A stretch of DNA of 64,000 nucleotides, taken from assembly GCF_013374995.1 (NCBI RefSeq), contig NZ_CP056030.1:3318501-3382500 (forward strand). Reading direction: 5' to 3'. Shown piece after piece: positions 9,247 through 18,054 of this stretch. The notes below the pieces were generated by a model. It was given only the letters and a program-made list of their open reading frames with translations, was not told where the DNA came from and made no database searches. How positions within the stretch are numbered: position 1 is the stretch's first letter; every line of letters begins with the position of its first letter. This stretch comes from Pseudomonas eucalypticola (GTDB lineage: Bacteria; Pseudomonadota; Gammaproteobacteria; Pseudomonadales; Pseudomonadaceae). The position numbers and the translations under genes are program-made.

Positions 9247-9675
9247 TCAGTCGGCCACGCCGAGGATGATATGCGAGGCCTTGATCACGGCCGTGGCCGT
9301 CACGCCTGGGGCCAGGCCCAGTTCCTCCACGGCGTCGCGGGTAACGATGGCGAACACCTCGTCGCCCCCGGCCAGGCGCAGCACCACTTCGGCATTCACC
9401 GCGCCATCACTGACCCGCACCACCTGGCCCTGCAGGCAGTTGCGTGCCGACAGTCGATAGCCGCCGGCGTCGGTCATCAGCACGACCCACGGCGCCTTGA
9501 CCAGCGCCACGGCCTGCTTGCCCACTGCCAGGCCCAGGCTCTTGACGCTGGCCAGCGTCACCACGGCCACCAATGCTTCCCCGCCCGGCAGGGTCAAGGC
9601 CACCTCGGCGTTCACCGCCCCTTCGTTGACCTGGCTGACGATGCCTTTGAACACGTTGCGTGCGCTGACTTTCAT
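9247..9675 (-). CDS. Di-Mop molbindin (TOBE-domain molybdate-binding protein)
   Basis: The 142-residue protein is two tandem TOBE/Mop domains: MKVSARNVFKGIVSQVNEGAVNAEV (from residue 1) and YRLSARNCLQGQVVRVSDGAVNAEV (from about residue 73). Each keeps the S-A-R-N, G-x-V and G-A-V-N-A-E-V signature of molybdate-binding Mop domains. Molbindins of this size (ModG-like) store or buffer molybdate/tungstate in the cytoplasm. AAGGAAG sits upstream of the ATG. No ModABC transporter is adjacent. It converges on the bestrophin gene with essentially no gap: the two stop codons abut. Confidence 0.9.
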   Translation of the reverse strand: MKVSARNVFKGIVSQVNEGAVNAEVALTLPGGEALVAVVTLASVKSLGLAVGKQAVALVKAPWVVLMTDAGGYRLSARNCLQGQVVRVSDGAVNAEVVLRLAGGDEVFAIVTRDAVEELGLAPGVTATAVIKASHIILGVAD

Positions 9676-9902
9676 GGAAGCTTCCTTGTGAGGGGTGAGC
9701 GCCCATCATTGCCGCGAACGCTATGTGTTTACCAGCCCAGCGCCGGATGAGGCCTATCGGCCTTGCAGGCCCACCTTGGGGATGGCCTGATTGGTTTGCG
9801 CGCCAGATATCACAAAATGTTTAACTGCCCGTGAGGATTTCACACGCGCCAGCGCGCTAGCATCAGCCTCATCCTTCACCCACGCTGACAAGGGCCATCA
9901 CC

Positions 9903-11645
9903 ATGTTGCTGTTATTGCTTGCCTACCTGGGGGGCGTGCTGACCATCGTCAGCCCCTGCATCCTGCCGGTGCTGCCATTCGTGTTTGCGCGCACTGGCCA
10001 GCCGTTCGTCAAGAGCGGGCTGCCGCTGCTGGCCGGCATGGCCGTGACCTTCGCCCTGGTCGCCTCGCTGGCGGCGGTGGGCGGGGCCTGGGTGGCGCAG
10101 TTGAACCAATATGGCCGCTGGCTGGCCCTGGTATTCGTGGCACTGTTCGCCCTGACCTTGTTGCTGCCGCAATTGGCCGAGCGGCTGACGCGGCCGTTGG
10201 TTGCCGCCGGTAGCCGGTTGTCCGAAGCCGCCGGGCATGACAGCCGGCCCCGGCCTGGTGCGTCCTTTCTGATCGGCGTGGCCACCGGCCTGCTGTGGGC
10301 ACCTTGCGCCGGCCCCATCCTGGGGCTGGTGCTGACGGGCGCCGCGCTGCAAGGGGCCAGCATCGGCACCACCCTGTTGCTGCTGGCCTATGCCGCCGGC
10401 GCGGCGACTTCATTGGCTGCGGCACTGCTGATTGGCGGCAAGCTGTTTTCGGCGATGAAACGCGCCCTTGGCGCGGGCGAGTGGATCCGCCGGGGCCTGG
10501 GCGCGCTGATGCTGGCAGGGGTCGCGGCCATTGCCCTGGGGCTGGACACGGGGGTGCTGGCGCAATTGTCCACGGCCTCCACCGGGGGACTGGAACAGCA
10601 CCTGGTCGACCGCGTGCTCGGCGAGAAGAACCGCAACGGCCAGGCCACCGCCGTCAAGGTGGCCGACAACCGACCGCTGCCGGTGGAGGGCGACCTGCCC
10701 GCCCTGAGCGGTGCCGTGCAGTGGCTCAACTCGCCACCGCTGACGGCCGAAGCCCTGCGCGGCAAGGTGGTACTGGTGGATTTCTGGACCTACTCGTGCA
10801 TCAACTGCCTGCGTACCCTGCCCTACCTGAAGGCCTGGGCCGCCAAATACCATGACCAGGGCCTGGTGGTGATCGGCGTACACGCCCCCGAGTTCGCCTT
10901 CGAACGCGATGTGGGCAACGTCACCGCAGCCATGAAGAAACTGGGCGTTACCTACCCCGTGGCCATCGACAACGACTACACACTGTGGCGCGCCTTCGAC
11001 AACGAGTACTGGCCGGCCCACTACTTCGTCGATACCCAGGGCCGTATCCGATACCACCACTTTGGCGAAGGCGACTATGACCAGTCCGAACGGGTGATCC
11101 AGCAGTTGCTGCGCGAAGCTGGGCACACTCAGGTCAGCACCGACCTGGTCCAGGCCGACGCCAAGGGCGTACAACAGGCCGCAGACAACCAGGACATGCG
11201 CTCCCCGGAAACGTACGTAGGCTACCGCCGCTCGGAAAACTTCGCCTCGACCCCGGCCGTGGCCGCCGACAAAGCGGCCCGGTACCAGCTACCGGCCCAG
11301 CCGCAATTGAACCAGTGGGGCGTGGAAGGCCAATGGACCATCGGTGCCGAGCAAGCCACCCTCGCCCAGGCCAACGGCCGCATCGCCTATCGTTTCCAGG
11401 CCCGCGACCTGCACCTGGTGCTGGGCCCTGGCAGCCATGGCCGACCGATACGCTTCAAGGTCACGGTGGACGGCAAGGCACCCGGCGATGCCCATGGCAC
11501 CGACGTGGCCCCCGATGGCAGCGGGCAGGTGACCGAGCAGCGGTTGTACCAGCTGGTGCGCCAGCCTGGGGGGGTTGGCGAGCATACGTTCAGTATCGAG
11601 TTCCTGGATCCGGGGGTGCAGGCTTATGCGTTTACCTTTGGGTGA
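9903..11645 (+). CDS. DipZ-type membrane thiol-redox protein (CcdA + thioredoxin domain)
   Basis: A 580-residue fusion. Residues ~1-220 form a CcdA/DsbD-beta-like membrane domain with the paired cysteine motifs SPCILPVLPF and APCAGPILG. About residues 265-400 form a TlpA/AhpC-like thioredoxin fold with the active-site motif WTYSCINC (cysteines ~299 and 302). The C-terminal ~150 residues match the DipZ C-terminal domain of unknown ligand. DipZ proteins move electrons from cytoplasmic thioredoxin across the inner membrane to periplasmic thiols. The start is the ATG at 9903 after a 227-bp gap that should carry its promoter. No cytochrome c maturation genes are adjacent. Confidence 0.9.
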   Translation: MLLLLLAYLGGVLTIVSPCILPVLPFVFARTGQPFVKSGLPLLAGMAVTFALVASLAAVGGAWVAQLNQYGRWLALVFVALFALTLLLPQLAERLTRPLVAAGSRLSEAAGHDSRPRPGASFLIGVATGLLWAPCAGPILGLVLTGAALQGASIGTTLLLLAYAAGAATSLAAALLIGGKLFSAMKRALGAGEWIRRGLGALMLAGVAAIALGLDTGVLAQLSTASTGGLEQHLVDRVLGEKNRNGQATAVKVADNRPLPVEGDLPALSGAVQWLNSPPLTAEALRGKVVLVDFWTYSCINCLRTLPYLKAWAAKYHDQGLVVIGVHAPEFAFERDVGNVTAAMKKLGVTYPVAIDNDYTLWRAFDNEYWPAHYFVDTQGRIRYHHFGEGDYDQSERVIQQLLREAGHTQVSTDLVQADAKGVQQAADNQDMRSPETYVGYRRSENFASTPAVAADKAARYQLPAQPQLNQWGVEGQWTIGAEQATLAQANGRIAYRFQARDLHLVLGPGSHGRPIRFKVTVDGKAPGDAHGTDVAPDGSGQVTEQRLYQLVRQPGGVGEHTFSIEFLDPGVQAYAFTFG

Positions 11646-11768
11646 GGGTTGCTAAGGGTTGGGGGCAAAGTGGGCTGCGCACTGCCGCCCCCAGGAGCAC
11701 AGCTCGGTGCTTGCGCCCTACACCTGCCATACTCCAGAAACCGCCGCCAACAACGAGGCCTTGCCCCC

Positions 11769-13295
11769 ATGCACCGCAGCGACGTACTCATCGTCGGCGC
11801 CGGCCCCACCGGCCTGGTCCTGGCCCTGTGGCTCGTGGCCCAGGGGGTGCGCCCGCGTATCATCGACCTGAACCGGCAGCCGGCCACTACCTCCCGTGCG
11901 CTGGCCGTGCAGGCACGCACGCTGGAGCTGTACCAGCAACTCGATCTCACCGGCCACGTGCTGCGACATGGCCACACCGTGGCGGCCATCAACCTGTGGG
12001 TCAAGGGTGCGCCCGTCGCGCACCTGCCGTTGACCCGCATCGGCGAAGGCCTGACCCCCTACGGCTTTCTGCAGATATTCCCCCAGGATGAACACGAGCG
12101 TTTCCTGATCGAGCGCCTGCGGGCCGAGGGCATCAGCGTTGAGCGCGGCGTCGAACTGCGCGGTTTCATCGACCAGGGCGACCAGGTACAGGTGCAACTG
12201 CTACACCCCGACGGCCATCTGGAGTCCGCCGAGACCCTGTACCTGGCCGGTTGCGACGGCGCTCGCTCGACCGTCCGCCACGGCTTGGGTAGCGGCTTTC
12301 CCGGGGGCACCTACCAGCAGGTGTTCTATGTCGCCGATGTGCAAGGCCAGGGGCCGACGTTCAATGGCGAACTGCACGTGGACCTGGATGAAGCCGATTT
12401 CCTGGCCGTGTTCCCGCTGGCCGGCAACGGCCGCGCCCGGCTGATCGGCACCGTGCGCGACGAACGCGCCGCCCGCGCCGAAAGCCTGCGACTGGAAGAC
12501 ATCAGCCGCCGCGCCATCGACCACCTCAAGGTGCAGGTGGACCAGCTCAACTGGTTCTCCACTTACCGCGTTCACCACCGGGTCACCGAGCAGTTTCGCG
12601 TGGGGCGCACCTTTCTGCTGGGGGATGCCGCGCACGTGCACAGCCCGGCGGGGGGCCAGGGGATGAACACGGGGATTGGCGATGCGATCAACCTGGCCTG
12701 GAAGCTGGCCAGTGTGATCACCGGGCGCGCCGATGAAACCCTGCTGGACAGCTACGAGCCCGAACGCATCGGCTTCGCTCGGCAACTGGTGGCCACTACC
12801 GATCGCGTCTTTACCTTCGCCACGGCCCAGGGGCCGGTGGCCGACCTGCTGCGTACGCGCCTGGCGCCGCTGCTGATTCCCAGGGCCCTGGCCTTGGGCG
12901 CGGTGCGCGAGTGGTTGTTTCGTACCGTCTCGCAGCTGACCTTGAACTACCGTCACAGCGCCCTCAGCGACGGCGCCGCCGGCCATGTCCATGGGGGCGA
13001 CCGGCTGCCCTGGGTAAACGCTGGCGGCCGGGATAACTTCACCGCGTTGCAGACCCTCGAATGGCAAGTGCACGTGTACGGCAAGGCGGGCAAGGACTTG
13101 CAGGCCGTATGCGCCACCGAAGGCCTGCGCCTGCACGTGTTCGACTGGCACCCGGAGCATGGCGAGGCTGGCCTGGCGCGCCATGCCCTGTACCTGGTAA
13201 GGCCGGACGGCTACGTGGCCCTCGCCACCGGCGACCATCCGGCGCCAGCCCTGAGCGATTACCTGGCGCGCAGCCCCCGGCGCCCCACCCCGTAG
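11769..13295 (+). CDS. FAD-dependent aromatic-ring monooxygenase (PHBH/TfdB-like)
   Basis: A 508-residue class A flavoprotein monooxygenase. The N-terminal dinucleotide fold is VLIVGAGPTGLVLALWL. The DG motif appears as LAGCDGARSTVRHGLG, and the GD motif as FLLGDAAHVHSPAGGQGMN. The C-terminal thioredoxin-like extension (about residues 400-508) is typical of the phenol/pentachlorophenol hydroxylase and rifampicin-type enzymes. It should hydroxylate an aromatic substrate using NAD(P)H and O2; the substrate is not predictable. The ATG at 11769 has GAGG upstream. The TAG stop at 13293-13295 is supplied by the first bases of a REP element. The convergent neighbour is an MFS exporter. Confidence 0.88.
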   Translation: MHRSDVLIVGAGPTGLVLALWLVAQGVRPRIIDLNRQPATTSRALAVQARTLELYQQLDLTGHVLRHGHTVAAINLWVKGAPVAHLPLTRIGEGLTPYGFLQIFPQDEHERFLIERLRAEGISVERGVELRGFIDQGDQVQVQLLHPDGHLESAETLYLAGCDGARSTVRHGLGSGFPGGTYQQVFYVADVQGQGPTFNGELHVDLDEADFLAVFPLAGNGRARLIGTVRDERAARAESLRLEDISRRAIDHLKVQVDQLNWFSTYRVHHRVTEQFRVGRTFLLGDAAHVHSPAGGQGMNTGIGDAINLAWKLASVITGRADETLLDSYEPERIGFARQLVATTDRVFTFATAQGPVADLLRTRLAPLLIPRALALGAVREWLFRTVSQLTLNYRHSALSDGAAGHVHGGDRLPWVNAGGRDNFTALQTLEWQVHVYGKAGKDLQAVCATEGLRLHVFDWHPEHGEAGLARHALYLVRPDGYVALATGDHPAPALSDYLARSPRRPTP

Positions 13296-13377
13296 CAGCG
13301 GACCTGGCCGCGTTGGCAGCGTACGCGGTAGGTCCGGCACTGCGCGGCGTACCTGACGCGGCCGGGTCCGCTGCTAC
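13292..13377. repeat. REP inverted pair, family 2
   Basis: GTAGCAGCGGACCTGGCCGCG is mirrored by CGCGGCCGGGTCCGCTGCTAC, with about 45 bp between. This second palindrome family differs from the TGTGGGACCGGGC type. Other members are at 30661-30683 (half), 37907-37992 (pair) and 40993-41010 (half). The leading GTAG supplies the stop codon of the monooxygenase gene. Confidence 0.9.
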
Positions 13378-13421
13378 GCGCCAGCGGTGGTGCTGTGCGC
13401 CAACAGGGGATCACGCCCGTT

Positions 13422-14789
13422 TCAGCGAAACCCTCCGCCCACTTGCCACACCCGCGCGCCGCTGGCCACGCTGCCGACCAGGGCGAACACGCACCCCAAC
13501 CACAGTGCCCATTGCGGCCCACTGGCCAGTGAGGCGTGGAAACACAAGGCCACCAACGACGCCCCCAGCGTCTGGCCCAGCAACCGTGACGTGGCGACGA
13601 TGCCACTGGCGCCCCCGCTGCGGTGCGCCGGTGCGCTGGTCATCAACGCCTTGAGGTTGGGCGATTGGAAGAAGCCGAAACCGGCACCGCACAACGCCAT
13701 CCGCCAACCGATATCGAACGCCGATGCGCCGCTGCCCAACAGCGCCAGCGAGGCCATGCCCAGGCTCAACCCCAGCAGGCCGATCCCCCCCAGCAACCCC
13801 GGTGAGAAACGGTCCGCCAGGCGCCCCGCGACCAGGGCGGTCAACGCCACCACCGCCGGCCAGGGGGTCATCAGGAAACCCGTGGCCACCTGGCTGTGAC
13901 CCAGCACGCTTTGCAGCAGGAACGGCAAGGCGACGAACGCCAGCCCCTGGGTGCTGAACGCGCAGATTGCCGTGGCCGACGACAAGGCAAACAGCGGCCG
14001 CTTGAACAGATCCAGGGCCAGCATCGGCGCCGGGTGCCCCGCCTGCCGGCGGATCAGCAAGGCCCCGCACACCAGGGCCACCACCAGTTCGGTCGCCGTC
14101 AGCAGCGCATTTTCCCCATGCACGGTGGTGCCCAGGCCCAGCACCAGGCAGCCGAACAACCCTGCGCACAGCAGCGCGGCCACGCGGTCGAAATCATGGC
14201 CGGCGCGTTCGATGTCGGGCAGGTTGCGGTACGCCAGTACTACGGCGAGTACGCCAAGGGGAACGTTGATCAGGAACAGCCAGTGCCAACTGGCCACCGA
14301 CAGGATGGCCGACGCGGCGGTGGGCCCCAGGGTGAAGGCCAACCCCACCACCAGCGAGTTGTAGCCCATGCCCCGTCCCAGCCTGTTGGCCGGGTAGATG
14401 AAGCGCAGCAAGGCGGTGTTCACGCTCATGATCGCCGCCGCCCCCAGGCCCTGCACCACCCGAGCAATGGCCAGCGACGGCAGCGACCAGGCCAGCCCGC
14501 ACACCAGTGACGACAACAGGAAAACCATCAACCCGCCGAGGTACACCCGGCGGTGCCCCAGCACTTCCCCCAACGAGGCGAACGGCAGAATCGTCGCCAC
14601 CATGGCCAGCTGATAGGCGTTGACCACCCAGATCACCGACGCAGAGTCGGTGCCGATCCCGGTGGCCAAGGTGGGCAAGGCGGTGTTGACGATAGCCGTG
14701 TCCAGCGTGGCCATGCCGACGGCGAGGGACAAAGCGAAGACAGCAGGAATGCGGTTGTGGCTGGGCAAACCATCAGCGGGGGCAAGCAT
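13422..14789 (-). CDS. MFS drug-efflux transporter, DHA2 (EmrB/QacA) type
   Basis: A 455-residue integral membrane protein. The first helix is followed by DTAIVNTALPTLA (DHA2 motif D1: LDxTVxNVALP) and then WVVNAYQLAMVATILPF. Motif A is GEVLGHRRVYLGGL and motif C-like glycine residues occur in LGPTAASAILS. Length is a little short for 14 helices but consistent with truncated DHA2 members. Predicted role is proton-driven export of a hydrophobic or antimicrobial compound. The start ATG at 14789 lies near a purine-poor region, so the start is less certain. It is convergent with the FAD monooxygenase. Confidence 0.87.
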   Translation of the reverse strand: MLAPADGLPSHNRIPAVFALSLAVGMATLDTAIVNTALPTLATGIGTDSASVIWVVNAYQLAMVATILPFASLGEVLGHRRVYLGGLMVFLLSSLVCGLAWSLPSLAIARVVQGLGAAAIMSVNTALLRFIYPANRLGRGMGYNSLVVGLAFTLGPTAASAILSVASWHWLFLINVPLGVLAVVLAYRNLPDIERAGHDFDRVAALLCAGLFGCLVLGLGTTVHGENALLTATELVVALVCGALLIRRQAGHPAPMLALDLFKRPLFALSSATAICAFSTQGLAFVALPFLLQSVLGHSQVATGFLMTPWPAVVALTALVAGRLADRFSPGLLGGIGLLGLSLGMASLALLGSGASAFDIGWRMALCGAGFGFFQSPNLKALMTSAPAHRSGGASGIVATSRLLGQTLGASLVALCFHASLASGPQWALWLGCVFALVGSVASGARVWQVGGGFR

Positions 14790-14919
14790 GCGCGCGAGTA
14801 TCCGATTTCACAGGGCGGGGCTCTGGAGCGTAACCCCGCGCGCGGCAGATTTCATGTCAAATGGGCGAAGCTGACCGAGTTTTCATCTCCGGCGCCGTCC
14901 ACCCGTGACGCGTGGGCCC

Positions 14920-15054
14920 CTAGGGCGCCAACACACTGTGGTACCGCAGTGCCCCGCAACGTTCGCAGCGTTCACAGGTCATGGGCGCCGAACCCAGTGT
15001 TTGCGGGGCGCATGCCAGCCATTCGCAGCCCTTGATCAGACAGATGATACTCAC
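14920..15054 (-). CDS. Small Cys-rich protein, 44 aa (CxxCxxCG type)
   Basis: GTG start at 15054 with a strong GAGGAG ribosome binding site 7 bp upstream. The product starts MSIICLIKGCEWLA and ends CERCERCGALRYHSVLAP. Cysteines at positions 5, 10, 15, 27, 30 and 33 suggest a small zinc-ribbon-like or metal-binding fold. It resembles the short Cys-rich proteins found across Pseudomonas (I believe the PSPA7_2676-type family, from memory). The longer open frame upstream has no ribosome binding site. Function is unknown. It lies between the divergent MFS gene start and the GGDEF-EAL gene. Confidence 0.65.
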   Translation of the reverse strand: MSIICLIKGCEWLACAPQTLGSAPMTCERCERCGALRYHSVLAP

Positions 15055-15350
15055 GGTGACCTCCTCGGGGTGCAGCCCCGACTGTTCTCCCAGCGAACGT
15101 TGCAGGGTTCGGGCCAACCGGCCAGGTTTAACGCAGCCCAACGAACTCGGGGGCCTCGCCCAGGCAATACCGTGCATTTTGCACGTCGGCGCCCCCCCCG
15201 ACCAGTGCAAGCTGCCGGATCAATGATGGCACTTCGTCCGGTTTTCGCTTCGCCCCCTCAACTCTCGCGCCAACCTGTCGATACGGGTGAACAAGGGATC
15301 CTGCTTCCAGGACAAGGAGTCGATCACTCGACTCGACAGACCGGCATTCG

Positions 15351-17717
15351 ATGATAAAAAAGACAATTCAGAAAGTTCGCTGGACGCCTTCCTTACGTGC
15401 CCCCGGTACCCGGTACCTGCTGATAACGGCTACCTTGCTCACCGGCCTGCTGGCGCTGACCGCCGTTGAAAGCTGGCAACAGGCAGCGCAGTCCCCGCTG
15501 GTAGCCGCGTGTGTCGCGGCACTCGTGCTGTTGGCCATGCTCGCCGTGCAATTGGGCATCAGCCAACGCCTGGTACGGCAGCGCAACCTGGAGCTCAAGC
15601 GCCAGATCGCAGACCAGACCATTATCCGCGCCTCCCTGGCGCGCAGCGAAGACCGGTTTCGCAGCCTGTTCGAGCGCTCGCCCGATGCCGTATGGATCCT
15701 TGACCAGCGCGGCTTCAGTAGCCAGGCCAATGCCGCGATGCTGGAAGCATTCGGTTTCAGCGACGCCGCGGCCTTCAAGAACATCAGCCCCCTGGACCTG
15801 TCGCCACCGCTGCAGGAAGACGGCACGCCGTCGGCGGTGCGCGCCGCTGCGCTGCTGGCGGCCGCCAGCGAAATGGGCGTACAGCGTTTCGAGTGGCTAC
15901 ACCGGCGCCTGGACGGGCGTTGTTTCCCCGCGGAGGTCACGCTGAGCATTCTGGACCTGGAAGGCGAGCCCGTGACCTTCGCGGTGGTGCGCGACATTTC
16001 CAAGCGCCGGCAAGCGGAGACCGAGCTGCTGCGCCAGAAAACCCTGTTCCAGGCCATCGTCGACAACGCCCCCTCGCTGATTTACATGTTCGACCCCCAG
16101 GGGCGGCTGGTGCTGTGCAACCAGCTCTACGAACAGGTCGTGGGCCGTACCAGCAGCGAACTGACGGGCCAGCGCCGGGACGACTTCATGGTCCCCGCCG
16201 ACGCTCGCCAACAGAACGTTCATGACTCGGCGGTGCTCAGCACCGGCCAGTCCCGGCGGTTCGAAGACATCCACCACGATGCCCAGGGCCGGGCGATCAC
16301 CTACCTCACCACCAAGTGTCCGCTGCGCACACCCGATGGCAACCTGCTGGGGGTCCTGGGCATTTCCAACGATATCACGCGGCTCAAGGAAACCCAGGCT
16401 GCCCTGGAACGGCTGGCCCATTACGATGCCATCACCGGCCTGCCCAACCGGGTGCTGTTTCACCAACGCCTGAGTGAGGCCATCCGCCTGGCGATGCCCC
16501 ACGACCGGCACGTGGCGGTGCTGGTCCTGGACCTGGACGGTTTCAAGACCGTCAACGACACCCTGGGCCACCCCACCGGCGACCTGCTGTTGAGGGAAGC
16601 CACGGTGCGCCTGCAACGCAACCTGCGGCCCGGCGACCTGGTCGCGCGCCTGGGGGGCGACGAGTTCGCGTTCGTGATGCCTGTCCACCGCCAGCCAGAA
16701 GAAGTCATCAGCCGCCTGCCGCTACTACTGGCCTGCCTGCAGGAGCCCTTCGACCTGGAAGGCAGCCGCGTGTTGATCACCGCCAGCATGGGATTGGCCT
16801 TGTACCCCGCCGACGGCAGTACCGCCGACGCCCTGCTGCGCCACGCCGACACGGCCATGTACGCGGCCAAGGAAGGCGGCCGAAACGACTACCGCGTGTA
16901 CCAGCGGCACATGACCCAGCACATGCAGGAACGCGTCAGCCTTGAGCACGCCCTGCGCCGCGCGCTGGAGAACCAGGAGCTGGAGGTCTGGTACCAGCCC
17001 AAGCTAAGCCTGGCCGACGGCCAACTGGCGGGCGCCGAAGCATTGCTGCGCTGGCGCGACCCGCACGCCGGCCTGGTATCCCCCGCTGACTTCATCCCGC
17101 TGGCCGAGCGCACCGGGCTGATCGTGCCCATGGGCGAATGGCTGCTGGACCAGGTGTGTGCGCAACTGCGCGCCTGGCGCGACCACGATCGTTTCGACGG
17201 CCACGTGGCCGTGAACGTCGCCGTGCCGCAAATAGAGCGCAGCGATTTCGCCGACACGGTGACCCGCGCGCTGCAACGCTACCAACTACCGGCACGGCTG
17301 CTGGAAGTGGAAGTGACCGAAAGCCTGTTCCTGGAAAGCCGCCAGTTGGCGCGCAGCGTGCTGGGCCGGTTGCAGGCCATGGGCGTGACCACGGCGGTGG
17401 ACGATTTCGGCACCGGGTACTCGTCGCTGGCGTACCTGCACTTGCTGCCAGTGGACAACCTGAAGATCGACCGCGCCTTCATTCAGGAACTGCCGCACTC
17501 CCCCACGCACATGGCGATTACCCGCGCGATCATCCAGTTGGGCCACGCCTTGAAATTCCGCGTGACCGCCGAGGGGATCGAAACGGCTGAACAATATGAG
17601 TTCGTGCGCCAGGCCGGTTGCGATGTGGGCCAGGGCTACCTGATTGCCCGGCCGATGCCGGTCGCCGACTTCGAGGCCTGGCTCGCCCAGTGGCCCGCGG
17701 GAGGCATGATTGTCTAA
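15351..17717 (+). CDS. PAS-PAS-GGDEF-EAL cyclic-di-GMP signalling protein
   Basis: A 788-residue membrane protein: two N-terminal helices (about 22-39 and 50-70), a short coiled linker, PAS domains at about 100-215 and 225-345, GGDEF at about 350-510 and EAL at about 525-775. The synthase motif is intact (RLGGDEFAFV, near 434), with an RPGD inhibitory-site motif five residues before it. The EAL domain keeps GAEALLRW, VEVTESLF, DDFGTGYSS, LKIDRAFI and TAEGIET, so phosphodiesterase activity is plausible too. The second PAS is followed by a typical PAC-like end before the GGDEF linker. It would make or degrade cyclic-di-GMP in response to an unknown signal. Which activity dominates cannot be read from sequence. 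Confidence 0.93.
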   Translation: MIKKTIQKVRWTPSLRAPGTRYLLITATLLTGLLALTAVESWQQAAQSPLVAACVAALVLLAMLAVQLGISQRLVRQRNLELKRQIADQTIIRASLARSEDRFRSLFERSPDAVWILDQRGFSSQANAAMLEAFGFSDAAAFKNISPLDLSPPLQEDGTPSAVRAAALLAAASEMGVQRFEWLHRRLDGRCFPAEVTLSILDLEGEPVTFAVVRDISKRRQAETELLRQKTLFQAIVDNAPSLIYMFDPQGRLVLCNQLYEQVVGRTSSELTGQRRDDFMVPADARQQNVHDSAVLSTGQSRRFEDIHHDAQGRAITYLTTKCPLRTPDGNLLGVLGISNDITRLKETQAALERLAHYDAITGLPNRVLFHQRLSEAIRLAMPHDRHVAVLVLDLDGFKTVNDTLGHPTGDLLLREATVRLQRNLRPGDLVARLGGDEFAFVMPVHRQPEEVISRLPLLLACLQEPFDLEGSRVLITASMGLALYPADGSTADALLRHADTAMYAAKEGGRNDYRVYQRHMTQHMQERVSLEHALRRALENQELEVWYQPKLSLADGQLAGAEALLRWRDPHAGLVSPADFIPLAERTGLIVPMGEWLLDQVCAQLRAWRDHDRFDGHVAVNVAVPQIERSDFADTVTRALQRYQLPARLLEVEVTESLFLESRQLARSVLGRLQAMGVTTAVDDFGTGYSSLAYLHLLPVDNLKIDRAFIQELPHSPTHMAITRAIIQLGHALKFRVTAEGIETAEQYEFVRQAGCDVGQGYLIARPMPVADFEAWLAQWPAGGMIV

Positions 17718-18054
17718 CAAGATGAAACATTTTTTATGAGACTAAGGTATTATGCCGCGCGGCGATCTGTCGCATATGGCAAGAAAAACTGTAGCAATAC
17801 AGCTAGCAATATCACGCCCTTGGCGGCGTGTCATAACAGTGCCCCTGGCAGCTGTCACCAATAATTAACAATAAATCGGCACCGGCGGGACATAACCCGG
17901 AATAGATAGCTAACTATCTTTCCTTGCTCCCACGGCCCGGCAATCCAACGTTGGCCTCGCGTGCATGTAACCGTGCGTGTCGAAGTGCGCCTGCTCGTTG
18001 GCAATGACCGGACGCGGAGGCGTTTTTAATACAGGGGTAAAGAAGTTGAATAAA
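17718..18054. other. Intergenic region upstream of mqo
   Basis: A 337-bp gap, relatively AT-rich, with stretches such as AATAATTAACAATAAATC near 17860 and AGATAGCTAACTATC near 17905 (a short inverted repeat, GATAGCTAACTATC). It should hold the mqo promoter. I found no open frame with a ribosome binding site and no clear terminator for the upstream gene. Confidence 0.4.
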
